Assembly: GCF_002858745.1 (NCBI RefSeq)
Contig: NZ_PJRO01000004.1
Span: forward strand, 186,001-250,000
Length of the DNA stretch: 64,000 bases
Reading direction: 5' to 3'
Source: Mesorhizobium loti
GTDB lineage: Bacteria; Pseudomonadota; Alphaproteobacteria; Rhizobiales; Rhizobiaceae
The notes beneath the pieces are model-generated. The model saw only the letters and a list, made by a program, of their open reading frames with translations, was not told the DNA's origin and searched no databases. Positions 56,081-64,000 of this stretch are shown one piece after another; the stretch's first letter is position 1, and every line of letters starts with the position of its first letter. Both the position numbers and the translations under genes were made by a program.

Positions 56081-56170
56081 CAATTCCAGGAAAAGTGTGT
56101 AACGGTTTTCCGTCCGGAATTGCGTAAAACAAAGAGTGAGAGCATTTCCGTGAAAAACGGAAACGCTCCA
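56081..56170. repeat. Interspersed palindromic repeat, copy 2
   Basis: About 90 bp, same element as 1861-1959. Boundaries CAATTCC (56081-56087) and GGAATTG (56116-56122) close the first stem, and GAGAGCATTTCCG with CGGAAACGCTC form the second. It sits in the gap between the acidic-protein gene and the convergent exported-protein gene. Confidence 0.75.
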
Positions 56171-56183
56171 GGACGGCGCGGTT

Positions 56184-56609
56184 TTAACGCGCTGCTTCCA
56201 GTTTCTGTCCTTTCGCCAGACCGTCTTTTCCGGCTTTTGCGGACACTGCCGTAGCCGGCTGCTTGCCGTTTGCCGCCGCCGGCTTGGCTGCGGGACGCGG
56301 CAGTGCGCTACCCACGACGCCGTCGCGGATCACCATCGTCGCGCGGGCCGGTCCGCTCCGTCCGGGAATGGCTGAAACCGTTTCCTGCGTCACCGGCATC
56401 TCGGCCTTACGCGCCTGCACCACAGAATTGCCCGGCATCGGACCACCAGCCGATTGCAAGCCTTGCACCTCTGGATCCCGGTTGGTCTCCGCGGGCGCAA
56501 CCACAGAAGGTGTCGACGCCGGCGCGGAGTCGCTGAAATAGACCAGCGACGATGCCTGCGCGGCACTCGCCACGCACAGGCTGAAAAATGTGATCGCCAT
56601 GCCACGCAT
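56184..56609 (-). CDS. Exported low-complexity protein of unknown function
   Basis: 141 residues. Signal peptide ITFFSLCVASAAQA/SS, then Pro-, Ala- and Ser-rich sequence without clear fold (SAPASTPSVVAPAETNRDPEVQGLQSAGG, AKPAAANGKQPATAVSAKAGKDGLAKGQKLEAAR). A possible short strand region is ARATMVIRDGVVGSALPRP. Probably periplasmic and disordered. GGGATATCTTC precedes the ATG; the second Met (residue 4) is an alternative start. It is convergent with the acidic-protein gene. Confidence 0.6.
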   Translation of the reverse strand: MRGMAITFFSLCVASAAQASSLVYFSDSAPASTPSVVAPAETNRDPEVQGLQSAGGPMPGNSVVQARKAEMPVTQETVSAIPGRSGPARATMVIRDGVVGSALPRPAAKPAAANGKQPATAVSAKAGKDGLAKGQKLEAAR

Positions 56610-56764
56610 GAAGATATCCCCTTGCCCGAAGTCCCATCCAGCACTCTAGGGCAATCCTATTGATGGCGGCTTACGGCACTCCAGCGCATTTTAGCGATAG
56701 GCGCTTCAGGCTTGCCCGCAGGCGCTTCGCGTATTACGCAGCCGCCTCAAACAAGGTTGTAACC

Positions 56765-57736
56765 GTGGCCGACATCATATCCGCACCCGAAGCGCTGGAA
56801 TCGGCGCTGGCTTTGCTTGAAGCCGGCGAGGTTGTCGCCATCCCGACTGAAACCGTCTACGGCCTCGCCGGCGACGCCACCAACGGCCAGGCGGTCGCCC
56901 GCATCTTCGAAGCCAAGGGCCGCCCACGTTTCAACCCGCTCATCGCCCATGTTGCGGATATGGCGATGGCCGAGCGTATCGCGATGTTCGACCCATTGTC
57001 GCGCAAGCTGGCGAAAGCCTTCTGGCCGGGACCGCTGACCCTGGTGTTGCCGTTGCGCCAGGAGGCCGGCATTCATCCCTTGGTGAGTGCGGGCCTGGAT
57101 ACGGTTGCACTGCGCATGCCGAAGGGCTTCGGCGGCGAGCTGATCCAGCGCCTCGGCCGACCGCTGGCAGCACCGTCAGCCAATTCGTCGGGCAGGATCA
57201 GCGCCACGACCGCGCGTGCGGTTGCGGATGATCTGGGTGCCCGCATCAGGCTCGTCGTCGACGGTGGTGCAACGCTTGTCGGGCTGGAATCGACCATCGT
57301 CAAGGTAGCGCAGGGAGGCTTGCGCCTTCTGCGTCCGGGCGGCATCGCGGCAGAAGACATCGAGTCCGTGGCGGGGTTGCAACTCCTGCGTGGTGCCAGC
57401 GGTATCCAGGCTCCGGGCATGCTGGCCTCGCACTACGCCCCAGGCGCGGCGATGCGGCTCGAGGTTGAAAACGTGGAAAAGGGCGAAGCACTGCTTGCCT
57501 TCGGCCCCAACCGCGCTGCTGGCTGGCAGAACGCGGTTGCCGTGAAAAACCTGTCGGAGCGCGGCGATCTCACCGAAGCCGCGGCCAACCTTTTCGCTTT
57601 CATGCAGGATCTCGATCGCGCTGGCGCCGCAGTGATCGCCGTCGAACCCGTGCCCCAGGACGGTCTCGGCGAAGCAATCAACGACCGGCTTTCCCGCGCC
57701 GCTGCGCCGCGTGACAAACCTCTCGCAGAGTCCTAG
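56765..57736 (+). CDS. Threonylcarbamoyl-AMP synthase (Sua5/YciO/YrdC)
   Basis: Makes threonylcarbamoyl-AMP for t6A37 in ANN-decoding tRNAs. 323 residues with the YrdC core (GEVVAIPTETVYGLAGDATN, KGRPRFNPLIAHV, FWPGPLTLVLP, RPLAAPSANSSGRISATTA, VGLESTIVKV) and a C-terminal Sua5 domain (GMLASHYAPGAAMRLEV...LLAFGP). It is therefore the long Sua5 type. The GTG at 56765 gives the family N-terminus. The FAD dehydrogenase gene follows 9 bp later. Confidence 0.93.
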   Translation: MADIISAPEALESALALLEAGEVVAIPTETVYGLAGDATNGQAVARIFEAKGRPRFNPLIAHVADMAMAERIAMFDPLSRKLAKAFWPGPLTLVLPLRQEAGIHPLVSAGLDTVALRMPKGFGGELIQRLGRPLAAPSANSSGRISATTARAVADDLGARIRLVVDGGATLVGLESTIVKVAQGGLRLLRPGGIAAEDIESVAGLQLLRGASGIQAPGMLASHYAPGAAMRLEVENVEKGEALLAFGPNRAAGWQNAVAVKNLSERGDLTEAAANLFAFMQDLDRAGAAVIAVEPVPQDGLGEAINDRLSRAAAPRDKPLAES

Positions 57737-57745
57737 TTCTTGGGC

Positions 57746-59170
57746 ATGACCGATACCGATCTTTCGCCCGACCTTCTCCAGCGTTTTGCCGACATAGTCG
57801 GTGACAGATATGCCTTGCGCGATCAGGCAGACATCGCTCCCTATCTGATCGAGCGGCGCGGACTGTGGCACGGCCGCACGCCGCTGGTGCTGCGACCCGG
57901 TACCGTCGAGGAAGTCAGCCGCATCATGCAGCTTGCCACCGAAACGCGCACGCCGGTCGTTCCACAGAGCGGCAATACCGGGCTGGTCGGCGCGCAGGTG
58001 CCGGATACCTCCGGACACCAGATCGTGCTTTCGTTGTCGCGGCTGAACCGCATCCGCGAGATCGACGTGCAGTCGAATACCGCGACTGTTGAGGCCGGCG
58101 TCATCCTGCAGACGCTGCAGGAGGCGGCGGATGCCGCCGACCGGCTGTTTCCGTTGTCGCTGGCGGCGCAGGGTTCGTGCCAGATCGGCGGCAATCTTTC
58201 TTCCAATGCCGGCGGTACAGGCGTTCTCGCTTATGGCAACACGCGCGAGCTTTGCCTCGGTGTCGAAGTGGTGCTGCCGACGGGCGAGGTCTTCGACGAT
58301 CTGCGCAAACTGAAAAAGGACAACACCGGTTACGATCTCAAGAACCTGTTTGTCGGCGCTGAAGGCACGCTGGGGATCATCACCGCCGCTGTCATGAAGC
58401 TGTTTCCCAAGCCGAAGGGCCGCGAGGTTGCCTTTGTCGGCCTGCCGTCGCCGCAAGCAGCTCTCGCCCTTTTCAATCTGGCCGAAGACCGTGCCGGTCC
58501 CGCACTAACCGCCTTCGAGCTGATCGCCAAGACGCCTTACGATTTCACGCTGCGGCATGGTGCCGGTGTGATCCGCCCCCTGGCTGACGACTGGCCCTGG
58601 TATGTACTGATGCAGGTCTCCTCCGGCCGCTCAGCGGAAGATGCCAGGGCGTTGATAGAGGACATCCTGTCGGAAGGGCTGGAAAAGGGATTGGCGGACG
58701 ACGCTGTGATTGCTGCGAGCCTCGCCCAGGCAGATGCGTTCTGGAACTTTCGTGAGACGCTGCCGGAAACGCAGAAGGCCGAAGGCGCTTCGATCAAGCA
58801 TGATATTTCTGTGCCGATCGCCTCGATTCCGACCCTCATCGAGCATGCCGCCGAGGCTGTTGCCTCGGTCAGCGCCGGAGCCCGTGTCGTCTGCTTCGGC
58901 CATATGGGCGACGGCAATCTGCACTACAACATTTCCCGGCCAGTCGACGGCGACGACAAGGCCTTCCTTGATCTTTATCGGCCGATGAACAAGGCCGTGC
59001 ACGATGTGGTGCGTTCGCTGAATGGTTCCATCTCGGCCGAGCATGGCATCGGGCAGCTGAAGCGCGACGAACTGATCGCCACTGCACCGCCCATGGCCAT
59101 CGACCTGATGCGCCGGGTGAAGGCTGCTTTTGATCCCGCCGGCATCATGAATCCCGGTAAGGTTATCTGA
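57746..59170 (+). CDS. GlcD-type FAD-binding dehydrogenase (D-2-hydroxyacid)
   Basis: 474 residues: FAD-binding PCMH domain (PVVPQSGNTGLVGAQVP, CQIGGNLSSNAGGTGVLAYGNTRELCLG, KDNTGYDLKNLFVGAEGTLGIIT) and the GlcD-like cap with HMGDGNLHYNIS and ISAEHGIGQLKRDEL. Similar to D-2-hydroxyglutarate or D-lactate dehydrogenases. Substrate cannot be decided; the eukaryotic D2HGDH-like motif set is present. The ATG at 57746 is preferred over TTG 57740. It probably shares a transcript with the Sua5 gene. Confidence 0.9.
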   Translation: MTDTDLSPDLLQRFADIVGDRYALRDQADIAPYLIERRGLWHGRTPLVLRPGTVEEVSRIMQLATETRTPVVPQSGNTGLVGAQVPDTSGHQIVLSLSRLNRIREIDVQSNTATVEAGVILQTLQEAADAADRLFPLSLAAQGSCQIGGNLSSNAGGTGVLAYGNTRELCLGVEVVLPTGEVFDDLRKLKKDNTGYDLKNLFVGAEGTLGIITAAVMKLFPKPKGREVAFVGLPSPQAALALFNLAEDRAGPALTAFELIAKTPYDFTLRHGAGVIRPLADDWPWYVLMQVSSGRSAEDARALIEDILSEGLEKGLADDAVIAASLAQADAFWNFRETLPETQKAEGASIKHDISVPIASIPTLIEHAAEAVASVSAGARVVCFGHMGDGNLHYNISRPVDGDDKAFLDLYRPMNKAVHDVVRSLNGSISAEHGIGQLKRDELIATAPPMAIDLMRRVKAAFDPAGIMNPGKVI

Positions 59171-59288
59171 TCGTTTCGAATATCCGACTTGGTGGGATTC
59201 CGATAACCATCTGGAAGATCAGCAAAATTTAACCGACTTTCTTAAGCGGGCCGGTAAGGAGCCACCGCTAGTCTCTCCCCATAACGAG

Positions 59289-59325
59289 GCGGGAAAACCC
59301 GCACGGAGAAGACCGGGATACCCGG
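59289..59325 (+). promoter_or_regulatory. Double hairpin in the DUF6101 leader
   Basis: GCGGG-AAAA-CCCGC (59289-59302) and CCGGG-ATA-CCCGG (59313-59325), two perfect 5 bp stems 10 nt apart, ending 27 nt before the ATG at 59353. The SD region AGGAGAAACAGGAAGG follows. Could be a leader element or simply mRNA-stabilising stems. Confidence 0.35.
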
Positions 59326-59352
59326 CTCTCAGGAGAAACAGGAAGGCATTCT

Positions 59353-59919
59353 ATGAACACCGGACTGAAGCCAGTCTGGGCTGGGCGCAACATGCGCCTC
59401 GACCCGTTTCGTCTGCCGCAGGTGGTGAGCTACGCCGCCCGCGACGATGCCGGCGACATTACCCTCACCATCGATCGGCGCGGCGCCATCATGCGGCGCA
59501 AGCTGCAGATGAGTGGCATGCCCGTTGTCATCGCGCTGCCGGCCAAGGCATTTCGTGGCGTGGCCGCGCGCGCCATGGAGGATGAGGACGGCAATGTCAC
59601 GGTGACGCTGGAACTGCTGCACACGGATTCGATGCTGTCGGTGCCGCTGCTGGTCGCCGACGATCTCGATGATATCGCCGCCGACTGGCGTGCCTGGGCC
59701 GAGGCTTTCGGCCTGCCGATGCTGCTGATCGAGGCGGACGGCGTTGCCCGCACGCTGGAAGAGTCGCTCGGTGCCGCGATCAAGACGCAGCCGCCGCGCG
59801 CACGCCGTAAGGGGCGCATTTCCACGACCCGTCGTCCACGCTTCCTGGCTCGCCGCCGCACCGGCGACCTTGGCCTCCGGCTGGTCATCGGCGGCGAGGA
59901 GATCATCGCCCGCGAATAG
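59353..59919 (+). CDS. DUF6101 family protein
   Basis: 188 residues. MNTGLKPVWAGRNMRLDPFRLPQVVSYAARDDAGDITLTIDRRGAIMRRKLQMSGMPVVIALPAKAFRGVAARAMEDEDGNVTVTLELLHTD matches what I recall as the alphaproteobacterial DUF6101 family. The C-terminal third is basic and Arg-rich (PRARRKGRISTTRRPRFLARRRTG), then LRLVIGGEEIIARE. No catalytic motif is visible. It has a long structured leader and a good SD. The next gene, ubiA, is convergent. Confidence 0.8.
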   Translation: MNTGLKPVWAGRNMRLDPFRLPQVVSYAARDDAGDITLTIDRRGAIMRRKLQMSGMPVVIALPAKAFRGVAARAMEDEDGNVTVTLELLHTDSMLSVPLLVADDLDDIAADWRAWAEAFGLPMLLIEADGVARTLEESLGAAIKTQPPRARRKGRISTTRRPRFLARRRTGDLGLRLVIGGEEIIARE

Positions 59920-59928
59920 GCAGGTTGC

Positions 59929-60912
59929 TTAAAGCAGCGGCTTCACTGCCACCCAGGCAGCTCCGCCGATCAGGCCGATGAAGATCAGCCAGCCGACCTG
60001 GTTGTTCGACCTGAACAGCTTGAGACACTGCTCCGGATTGTCGATGTCCAGCGTCACGATCTGCCTCGCCATATGCGCGCCAGCGGCGATCAAGCCCGCC
60101 AGCGCCACGACCGGAGCCTGCGCCGATGCAAAGGCGACGGCGAAGCACATCAATGCACCCGCATACAGCCCGACCAGCCAGGACTTGGTGTGCTCTCCGA
60201 ACAGGCGAGCCGTGGAGCGGACGCCGACGATGGCGTCGTCTTCCTTGTCCTGATGGGCATAGATAGTGTCGTAGCCGATCACCCACAGGATCGAGCCGAT
60301 GTAGAGCAGGAAAGCCGGCGCATCGAGATCGGCGAACTCACTTGCCCAGCCCATAAGTGCGCCCCATGAGAAAGCAAGGCCGAGCCCGAACTGCGGCCAG
60401 TTGGTGAAGCGCTTCATGAACGGATAGATCGCCACGACCGCGAGCGAGCAGATGCCGAGCAGGATGGCGAAACCATTGAACTGGACAAGCACCACCAGTC
60501 CGACGAGCGCCTGCAGGATGAGGAAGGTCCAGGCCTGTCTGCGGCTGACCTTGCCGGATGGCAGCGGGCGCGAACGGGTGCGTTCGACCTGATTGTCGAT
60601 ACTCTGATCGACGAGGTCGTTGTAGGTGCAGCCAGCGCCACGCATCGCGATCGCACCGAGCAGGAACAGGATCAGCGTCGAGGGCAGGGGCAGCAGCGAA
60701 AGCAGGCTGTCTTCCGGCCGTGCATAGGCGCTGGCAGCAAGCGCTGCCGACCACAAGCAGGGCCACAGAAGCAATTGCCAGCCGATCGGCCGGTCCCAGC
60801 GTGCGAGTTGCGCGTAGGGCCACAGCCAGCGCGGCAGCATGCGATAGACCCAGTGGCCGCTCGGCGCGTCTGCGACACGTCCCTGTGCCGATTTCGACTG
60901 TATGGTTTCCAT
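59929..60912 (-). CDS. ubiA: 4-hydroxybenzoate octaprenyltransferase
   Basis: Membrane prenyltransferase of ubiquinone synthesis, joining 4-hydroxybenzoate with the polyprenyl chain made by the IspB-type enzyme at 48.4 kb. 327 residues, seven to nine membrane helices. The two aspartate-rich motifs are CTYNDLVDQSIDNQVERTRSRPLPSG and YDTIYAHQDKEDDAIVGVRSTA. The N-terminus (residues 1-35) is soluble. It starts at 60912 after a weak SD and is monocistronic between convergent DUF6101 and the GNAT gene. Confidence 0.95.
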   Translation of the reverse strand: METIQSKSAQGRVADAPSGHWVYRMLPRWLWPYAQLARWDRPIGWQLLLWPCLWSAALAASAYARPEDSLLSLLPLPSTLILFLLGAIAMRGAGCTYNDLVDQSIDNQVERTRSRPLPSGKVSRRQAWTFLILQALVGLVVLVQFNGFAILLGICSLAVVAIYPFMKRFTNWPQFGLGLAFSWGALMGWASEFADLDAPAFLLYIGSILWVIGYDTIYAHQDKEDDAIVGVRSTARLFGEHTKSWLVGLYAGALMCFAVAFASAQAPVVALAGLIAAGAHMARQIVTLDIDNPEQCLKLFRSNNQVGWLIFIGLIGGAAWVAVKPLL

Positions 60913-60969
60913 AGGCTTGGAGTGGCAGGCTGGGGCCTAGGCGTCAAGCAGACATGGTGTCCAGCCGGT

Positions 60970-61509
60970 TTAGATTTGCGGCGCGAACGGCAGATACCAG
61001 AACAGCGCGATCTCGCGGGTGCCGGGATGAAGTCCGCGATAGAAGAACCGGTCGATACCGCCGAGCTGAAAGCCCTGCCGTTCGTAGAAACGGCAGGCGG
61101 TAAGGTTGTTGTTCTGGGTTTCCAGCGAAAGCCCCGGCAGGCTCTGCTCCTGCGCCCAGCTTTTGGCGTGGTCGAACAGGCGGTTGCCGATCCCGCTGGC
61201 ACGATACGGGCGGTCGACGCCGAAATGGTCGAGCAGGCCGTAGCCGTTCCAGTTGCGGGTGGCTGATAGCCGGCCGATGGGCGCGTCATCCAGCATGGCA
61301 ACGAACAGTGCGCTGCCATCATCCCATTCGCCGTCGTCTTCGTCAGCCTTGTTGTAGCTCTTCACATAGGGCTCGGTTGCAATGCGCTGCCATTTTGAGA
61401 CCGGCGTGCCGAAGGCGGGTTCCAGATATGCATCGACCTCGAAGCTGAAATCGGCTTTGCCGGCCGCGTCAAAGAGGAGGGGATCGGCGCGTTCTATGGT
61501 GACGGGCAT
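60970..61509 (-). CDS. Streptothricin-acetyltransferase-like GNAT protein
   Basis: 179-residue GNAT enzyme. LDHFGVDRPYRASGIGNRLFDHAKSWAQEQSLPGLSLETQNNNLTACRFYERQGFQLGGIDRFFYRGLHPGTREIALFWYLPF has the acetyl-CoA loop (RPYRASGIG) and the ETQNNNLTACRFYERQGF segment that SatA/Sat-type streptothricin acetyltransferases share. Whether it acts on streptothricin is inferred. The start at 61509 (MPVTIERADP) follows AGCAGGA; ATG 61530 lies inside the palindrome upstream and is less likely. Confidence 0.82.
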   Translation of the reverse strand: MPVTIERADPLLFDAAGKADFSFEVDAYLEPAFGTPVSKWQRIATEPYVKSYNKADEDDGEWDDGSALFVAMLDDAPIGRLSATRNWNGYGLLDHFGVDRPYRASGIGNRLFDHAKSWAQEQSLPGLSLETQNNNLTACRFYERQGFQLGGIDRFFYRGLHPGTREIALFWYLPFAPQI

Positions 61510-61527
61510 GAACAAATCCTGCTGTAG

Positions 61528-61569
61528 CATGACCCCGAAAAGTTGAAGACTTTACGGAGAAGGGTCATG
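61528..61569. repeat. Imperfect palindromic repeat
   Basis: CATGACCC (61528-61535) pairs with GGGTCATG (61562-61569); the inner CCGAAAAGT and ACTTTACGG add near-complementary pairs. It resembles, from memory, a common rhizobial intergenic palindrome beginning gcatgatcccgaaaa. Only this copy is seen in the window. Confidence 0.5.
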
Positions 61570-61715
61570 TGACAAAAGAGAGCGTCTCGGTCGCAGATAG
61601 GCAGCCGTCCACCAGTCGGCAATGCCGTAGCGGTTGATATGGGTGATCGCGCCTTGACCTGTCGCGTCATCGCCAATAGCCAGAGCGGGCTACACGGATG
61701 GACGAGGTTTCCGAC

Positions 61716-62993
61716 ATGAACGTTCTTCTCCTCGGTTCCGGCGGACGCGAACATGCGCTGGCCTGGAAGCTCGCCGCCTCGCCGTTGCTCACCAGACTTT
61801 ATGCCGCGCCGGGCAATCCCGGCGTCGCCGAGCAGGCCGAGCTCGTCGCGCTGGACATCTCTGATCATGCCGCCGTCGTCGCCTTTTGCCGCGACATGAA
61901 GATCGACCTCGTCGTTGTCGGTCCGGAAGCGCCGCTGGTCTCCGGCATCGGCGATGATCTGCGCGCGGCTGGCATCCGTGTCTTCGGGCCGTCCAAGGCG
62001 GCGGCGCGACTGGAGGGATCGAAGGGCTTCACCAAGGATCTGTGCGCCCGCTTCAACATCCCGACCGCCGCCTATGGCCGTTTCGACAATCTGGCCGACT
62101 CGCGCGCCTATGTGGAAAAGGTCGGCGCGCCGATCGTCATCAAGGCCGATGGGCTGGCCGCCGGCAAGGGCGTTACGGTTGCGATGAGCCTGGCCGAAGC
62201 GTTCGATGCGCTGGGCGCCTGTTTCGATGGATCTTTCGGCAGCGCCGGTGCCGAAGTCGTGGTCGAGGAATTCATGACCGGCGAGGAGGCGAGCTTCTTC
62301 TGCTTGTGCGACGGCACGACCGCGCTGCCTTTTGGCACGGCGCAGGATCACAAACGCGTCGGTGACGGCGATGTCGGCCCCAACACCGGCGGCATGGGCG
62401 CCTATTCGCCGGCCCCTGTGATGACGCCTGAGATGGTCGAGCGCACCATGCGCGAGATCATCGAGCCGACCATGCGCGGCATGGCCGAATTGGGTTCGCC
62501 CTTCGCCGGTGTACTGTTTGCCGGATTGATGATCACCGACCAGGGACCCAGGCTGATCGAATACAATACCCGCTTTGGCGATCCCGAATGCCAGGTGCTG
62601 ATGATGCGGCTGAAGGACGATCTGCTCGTCCTTCTGAACGCCGCCGCCGATGGCCAGCTTGGTCATATGTCGGTGCGCTGGACGGACGACACGGCGCTCA
62701 CTGTGGTGATGGCGGCGGCGGGATATCCTGGCACGCCCGAGAAAGGTTCGGTCATTCGCGGCATCGATGCAGCCCGGGCCGAGGGTGCCGAGGTCTTCCA
62801 CGCCGGCACTGCTGTCAACGCGGGTGCCTTGGTCGCCAATGGCGGCCGCGTGCTCAACGTCTCCGCCACCGGTCGTACCGTAGGCGAGGCGCAGAAGCGC
62901 GCCTATGCCGCCGTTGACCGCATCGACTGGCCGCAGGGCTTCTGCCGCCGCGACATCGGCTGGCGCGCGGTGGAGCGCGAGGAGGCACGATGA
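61716..62993 (+). CDS. purD: Phosphoribosylamine-glycine ligase
   Basis: ATP-grasp enzyme of purine synthesis (GAR synthetase). 425 residues. Starts [23 protein letters not shown]. The ATP-grasp region has [35 protein letters not shown] and the signature [28 protein letters not shown] and YNTRFGDPE are intact. An in-frame ATG at 61698 would add six residues. The next gene overlaps it by 4 nt (ATGA). Confidence 0.97.
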   Translation: MNVLLLGSGGREHALAWKLAASPLLTRLYAAPGNPGVAEQAELVALDISDHAAVVAFCRDMKIDLVVVGPEAPLVSGIGDDLRAAGIRVFGPSKAAARLEGSKGFTKDLCARFNIPTAAYGRFDNLADSRAYVEKVGAPIVIKADGLAAGKGVTVAMSLAEAFDALGACFDGSFGSAGAEVVVEEFMTGEEASFFCLCDGTTALPFGTAQDHKRVGDGDVGPNTGGMGAYSPAPVMTPEMVERTMREIIEPTMRGMAELGSPFAGVLFAGLMITDQGPRLIEYNTRFGDPECQVLMMRLKDDLLVLLNAAADGQLGHMSVRWTDDTALTVVMAAAGYPGTPEKGSVIRGIDAARAEGAEVFHAGTAVNAGALVANGGRVLNVSATGRTVGEAQKRAYAAVDRIDWPQGFCRRDIGWRAVEREEAR

Positions 62994-63403
62994 GCGTCAC
63001 CATCTATCACAATCCCGCCTGCAGCACCTCGCGCAATGCGCTGGCCATGATCCGCGCTTCCGGCGAGGAGCCCGAGATTATCGAATATCTGAAAGCGCCG
63101 CCGTCGCGCGCCAGATTGGTCGACTTGCTTCGCCTGATGGGCATGACGCCGAAGCAACTGCTGCGCCAGAAGGATACGCCTTACGCGGAATTGCGACTCT
63201 ATGATCCGCGCTTCAGCGATGAGGAAATTCTCAATTTCATGATGCAGCACCCGGTCCTCATCAATCGCCCGATCGTGGTGACCGAAAAGGGCGTCGTGCT
63301 GGCCCGACCTTCGGAACGGGTGCTGGAAGTACTCGCCAATCCCGATATCGGCGATTTCTTCAAGGAAGACGGCGAGGTGGTGCACACCTCCATCCACCGC
63401 TAA
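62990..63403 (+). CDS. arsC: ArsC-family arsenate reductase (glutaredoxin type)
   Basis: 137 residues of thioredoxin-like fold. The catalytic cysteine is in [15 protein letters not shown], followed by [15 protein letters not shown] ([11 protein letters not shown]), [49 protein letters not shown] with the three-arginine type pattern of ArsC (glutaredoxin-coupled). No ars operon gene (arsB, arsR, acr3) is adjacent, so it may be a Spx/ArsC-like homologue with another role. It starts in the purD stop codon (ATGA), so coupling with purD is expected. Confidence 0.88.
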   Translation: MSVTIYHNPACSTSRNALAMIRASGEEPEIIEYLKAPPSRARLVDLLRLMGMTPKQLLRQKDTPYAELRLYDPRFSDEEILNFMMQHPVLINRPIVVTEKGVVLARPSERVLEVLANPDIGDFFKEDGEVVHTSIHR

Positions 63404-63419
63404 CCTGACGCTTCGAGGA

Positions 63420-64000
63420 TCAGCGGTCCGCCGGCGTGGTGGCAGCTTTGGCGGGCTTGATCGACCCCGTGGCGATCAAATCGACGTTGACCGGCGGAGT
63501 GCCCTGCGAGACCAGCACAGCCTGCTTTCTCTGCCTGGCAGCGGCGACATAGTCGGCAATGCCACGCATCTGTTTCGCCACCAGGAGGGGCGGACGGCGG
63601 AACGCGTTGCGCAGCGCAACCCAGCGGGCCTTCAGGGCAGCGCCCAGTTCATCCAATGTTGGGGGCGCAGCGACCGCCGCATAGGTGATACGCTCCCCAC
63701 GCAGACCGGCCTCCCGCGACAACGGCACTGGCACGCTCGCCAGATAGTCGACGGGCACGTCGATGAGGGCGCCGAAGGGCCATTGCCCACGCAGCTCGGC
63801 CGCGTCCATCGGCGCGACATTGATGTCGATGTCGCTGGGTGTTCCGGCGGCACGATAGGGGCAGGAGAGGCGACCGCAATTGGCCTGCGCAGCGAATTGC
63901 CAGAGCGCATAGCTACTCCAGTGGCCTTTCGGGAAACTGGCGCCGACTTCCGGCTTGTAGCGGGCATACCAGAGCGGCAGCCGGGACAGCAGCCGGTAGC
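63420..64000 (-). CDS. GH25 lysozyme-like protein (5' end outside window)
   Basis: The minus-strand frame is open from 64000 down to the stop at 63420 (193 codons), so the start lies beyond the window. Reading through the edge gives RLLSRLPLWYARYKPEVGASFPKGHWSSYALWQFAAQANCGRLSC then PSDINVNVAPMD-like sequence. This fits the C-terminal half of a glycoside hydrolase family 25 lysozyme (PLWYARY, then LWQFAAQ and a D-N pair). The last 60 residues are basic and disordered. Family call is from pattern memory. The ATG at 63809 is internal. Confidence 0.7.
   Translation of the reverse strand, partial: YRLLSRLPLWYARYKPEVGASFPKGHWSSYALWQFAAQANCGRLSCPYRAAGTPSDIDINVAPMDAAELRGQWPFGALIDVPVDYLASVPVPLSREAGLRGERITYAAVAAPPTLDELGAALKARWVALRNAFRRPPLLVAKQMRGIADYVAAARQRKQAVLVSQGTPPVNVDLIATGSIKPAKAATTPADR

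Noticed and set aside
63420..63809. Short complete gene starting at the ATG at 63809
   Set aside because: The frame stays open to the window edge and upstream codons match a GH25-like pattern, so this ATG is internal.
1..64000. tRNA, rRNA, CRISPR, prophage or IS elements
   Set aside because: No T-loop-like sequence in a clover-leaf context, no repeat-spacer array, no transposase or integrase reading frame was seen by eye in the intergenic gaps.

Overview
The window is a gene-dense, high-GC stretch of chromosome from an alphaproteobacterium, most likely a Hyphomicrobiales (Rhizobiales) member close to Mesorhizobium/Phyllobacteriaceae. I infer this from the heme/iron regulator Irr divergent to fabA-fabB-fabI, the rpsT/dnaA/dnaN/recF block, a complete alphaproteobacterial cpa/tad locus, several families typical of rhizobia (DUF6101, DUF2007, GH25), and two copies of an intergenic palindromic repeat of a type common in Mesorhizobium. 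I saw no rRNA, tRNA, CRISPR array, transposase or prophage gene.

Layout. 1-7.5 kb: translation and RNA cluster infB (5' end outside the window), rbfA, truB, a CorA-type transporter, rpsO and pnp, with hairpins in the rpsO-pnp gap. 7.7-12.1 kb: an accessory island with two tandem paralogous GNAT-like proteins of identical length, a small ribbon-helix-helix-like protein behind a perfect palindromic operator, an SRPBCC protein and an RsmC-like methyltransferase. 12.2-13.7 kb: a membrane GGDEF-EAL protein whose GGDEF site is degenerate. 13.9-16.5 kb: fabA-fabB-fabI (unsaturated fatty acid synthesis), divergent from irr. 17.3-19.6 kb: an SH3 protein, a 2-hydroxyacid dehydrogenase and a frameshifted acetyltransferase. 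19.6-25.5 kb: MoeB/ThiF-type protein, recF, dnaN, dnaA and rpsT, with an 0.8 kb gene-free region upstream of dnaA that carries DnaA-, CtrA- and CcrM-like sites. 25.7-28.6 kb: enoyl-CoA hydratase, mutM, deoB.

28.7-41.3 kb: the Tad (Flp pilus) locus. It has two TadE-like pseudopilins and a stand-alone CpaC-N-like protein on the minus strand, then cpaA, cpaB-cpaC-cpaD-cpaE-cpaF-tadB-tadC on the plus strand, and tadD on the minus strand. No Flp pilin gene is visible. An orphan PhnD-like binding protein abuts the locus.

41.4-48.4 kb: leucyl aminopeptidase, a MarR-like regulator, an NlpC/P60 protein, a GFA protein, moaB, ispE, a small membrane protein, an S49 peptidase, a TrmN6-like methyltransferase and a DUF2007 protein. 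48.4-55.5 kb: polyprenyl diphosphate synthase, an exported TPR protein, and glyQ and glyS. 55.7-64 kb: an extremely acidic small protein, an exported protein, Sua5/YrdC, a GlcD-type FAD dehydrogenase, a DUF6101 protein, ubiA, a streptothricin-acetyltransferase-like GNAT, purD, an ArsC-like protein and the 3' part of a GH25 lysozyme-like gene.

Most of the window is housekeeping. I did not find a clearly new multi-gene system. The best candidates for a closer look are the tandem GNAT-like pair, the palindrome-controlled RHH/SRPBCC unit beside it, the PhnD-like protein and CpaC-N paralogue next to the pilus genes, and the acidic protein with its two mutually exclusive leader hairpins.
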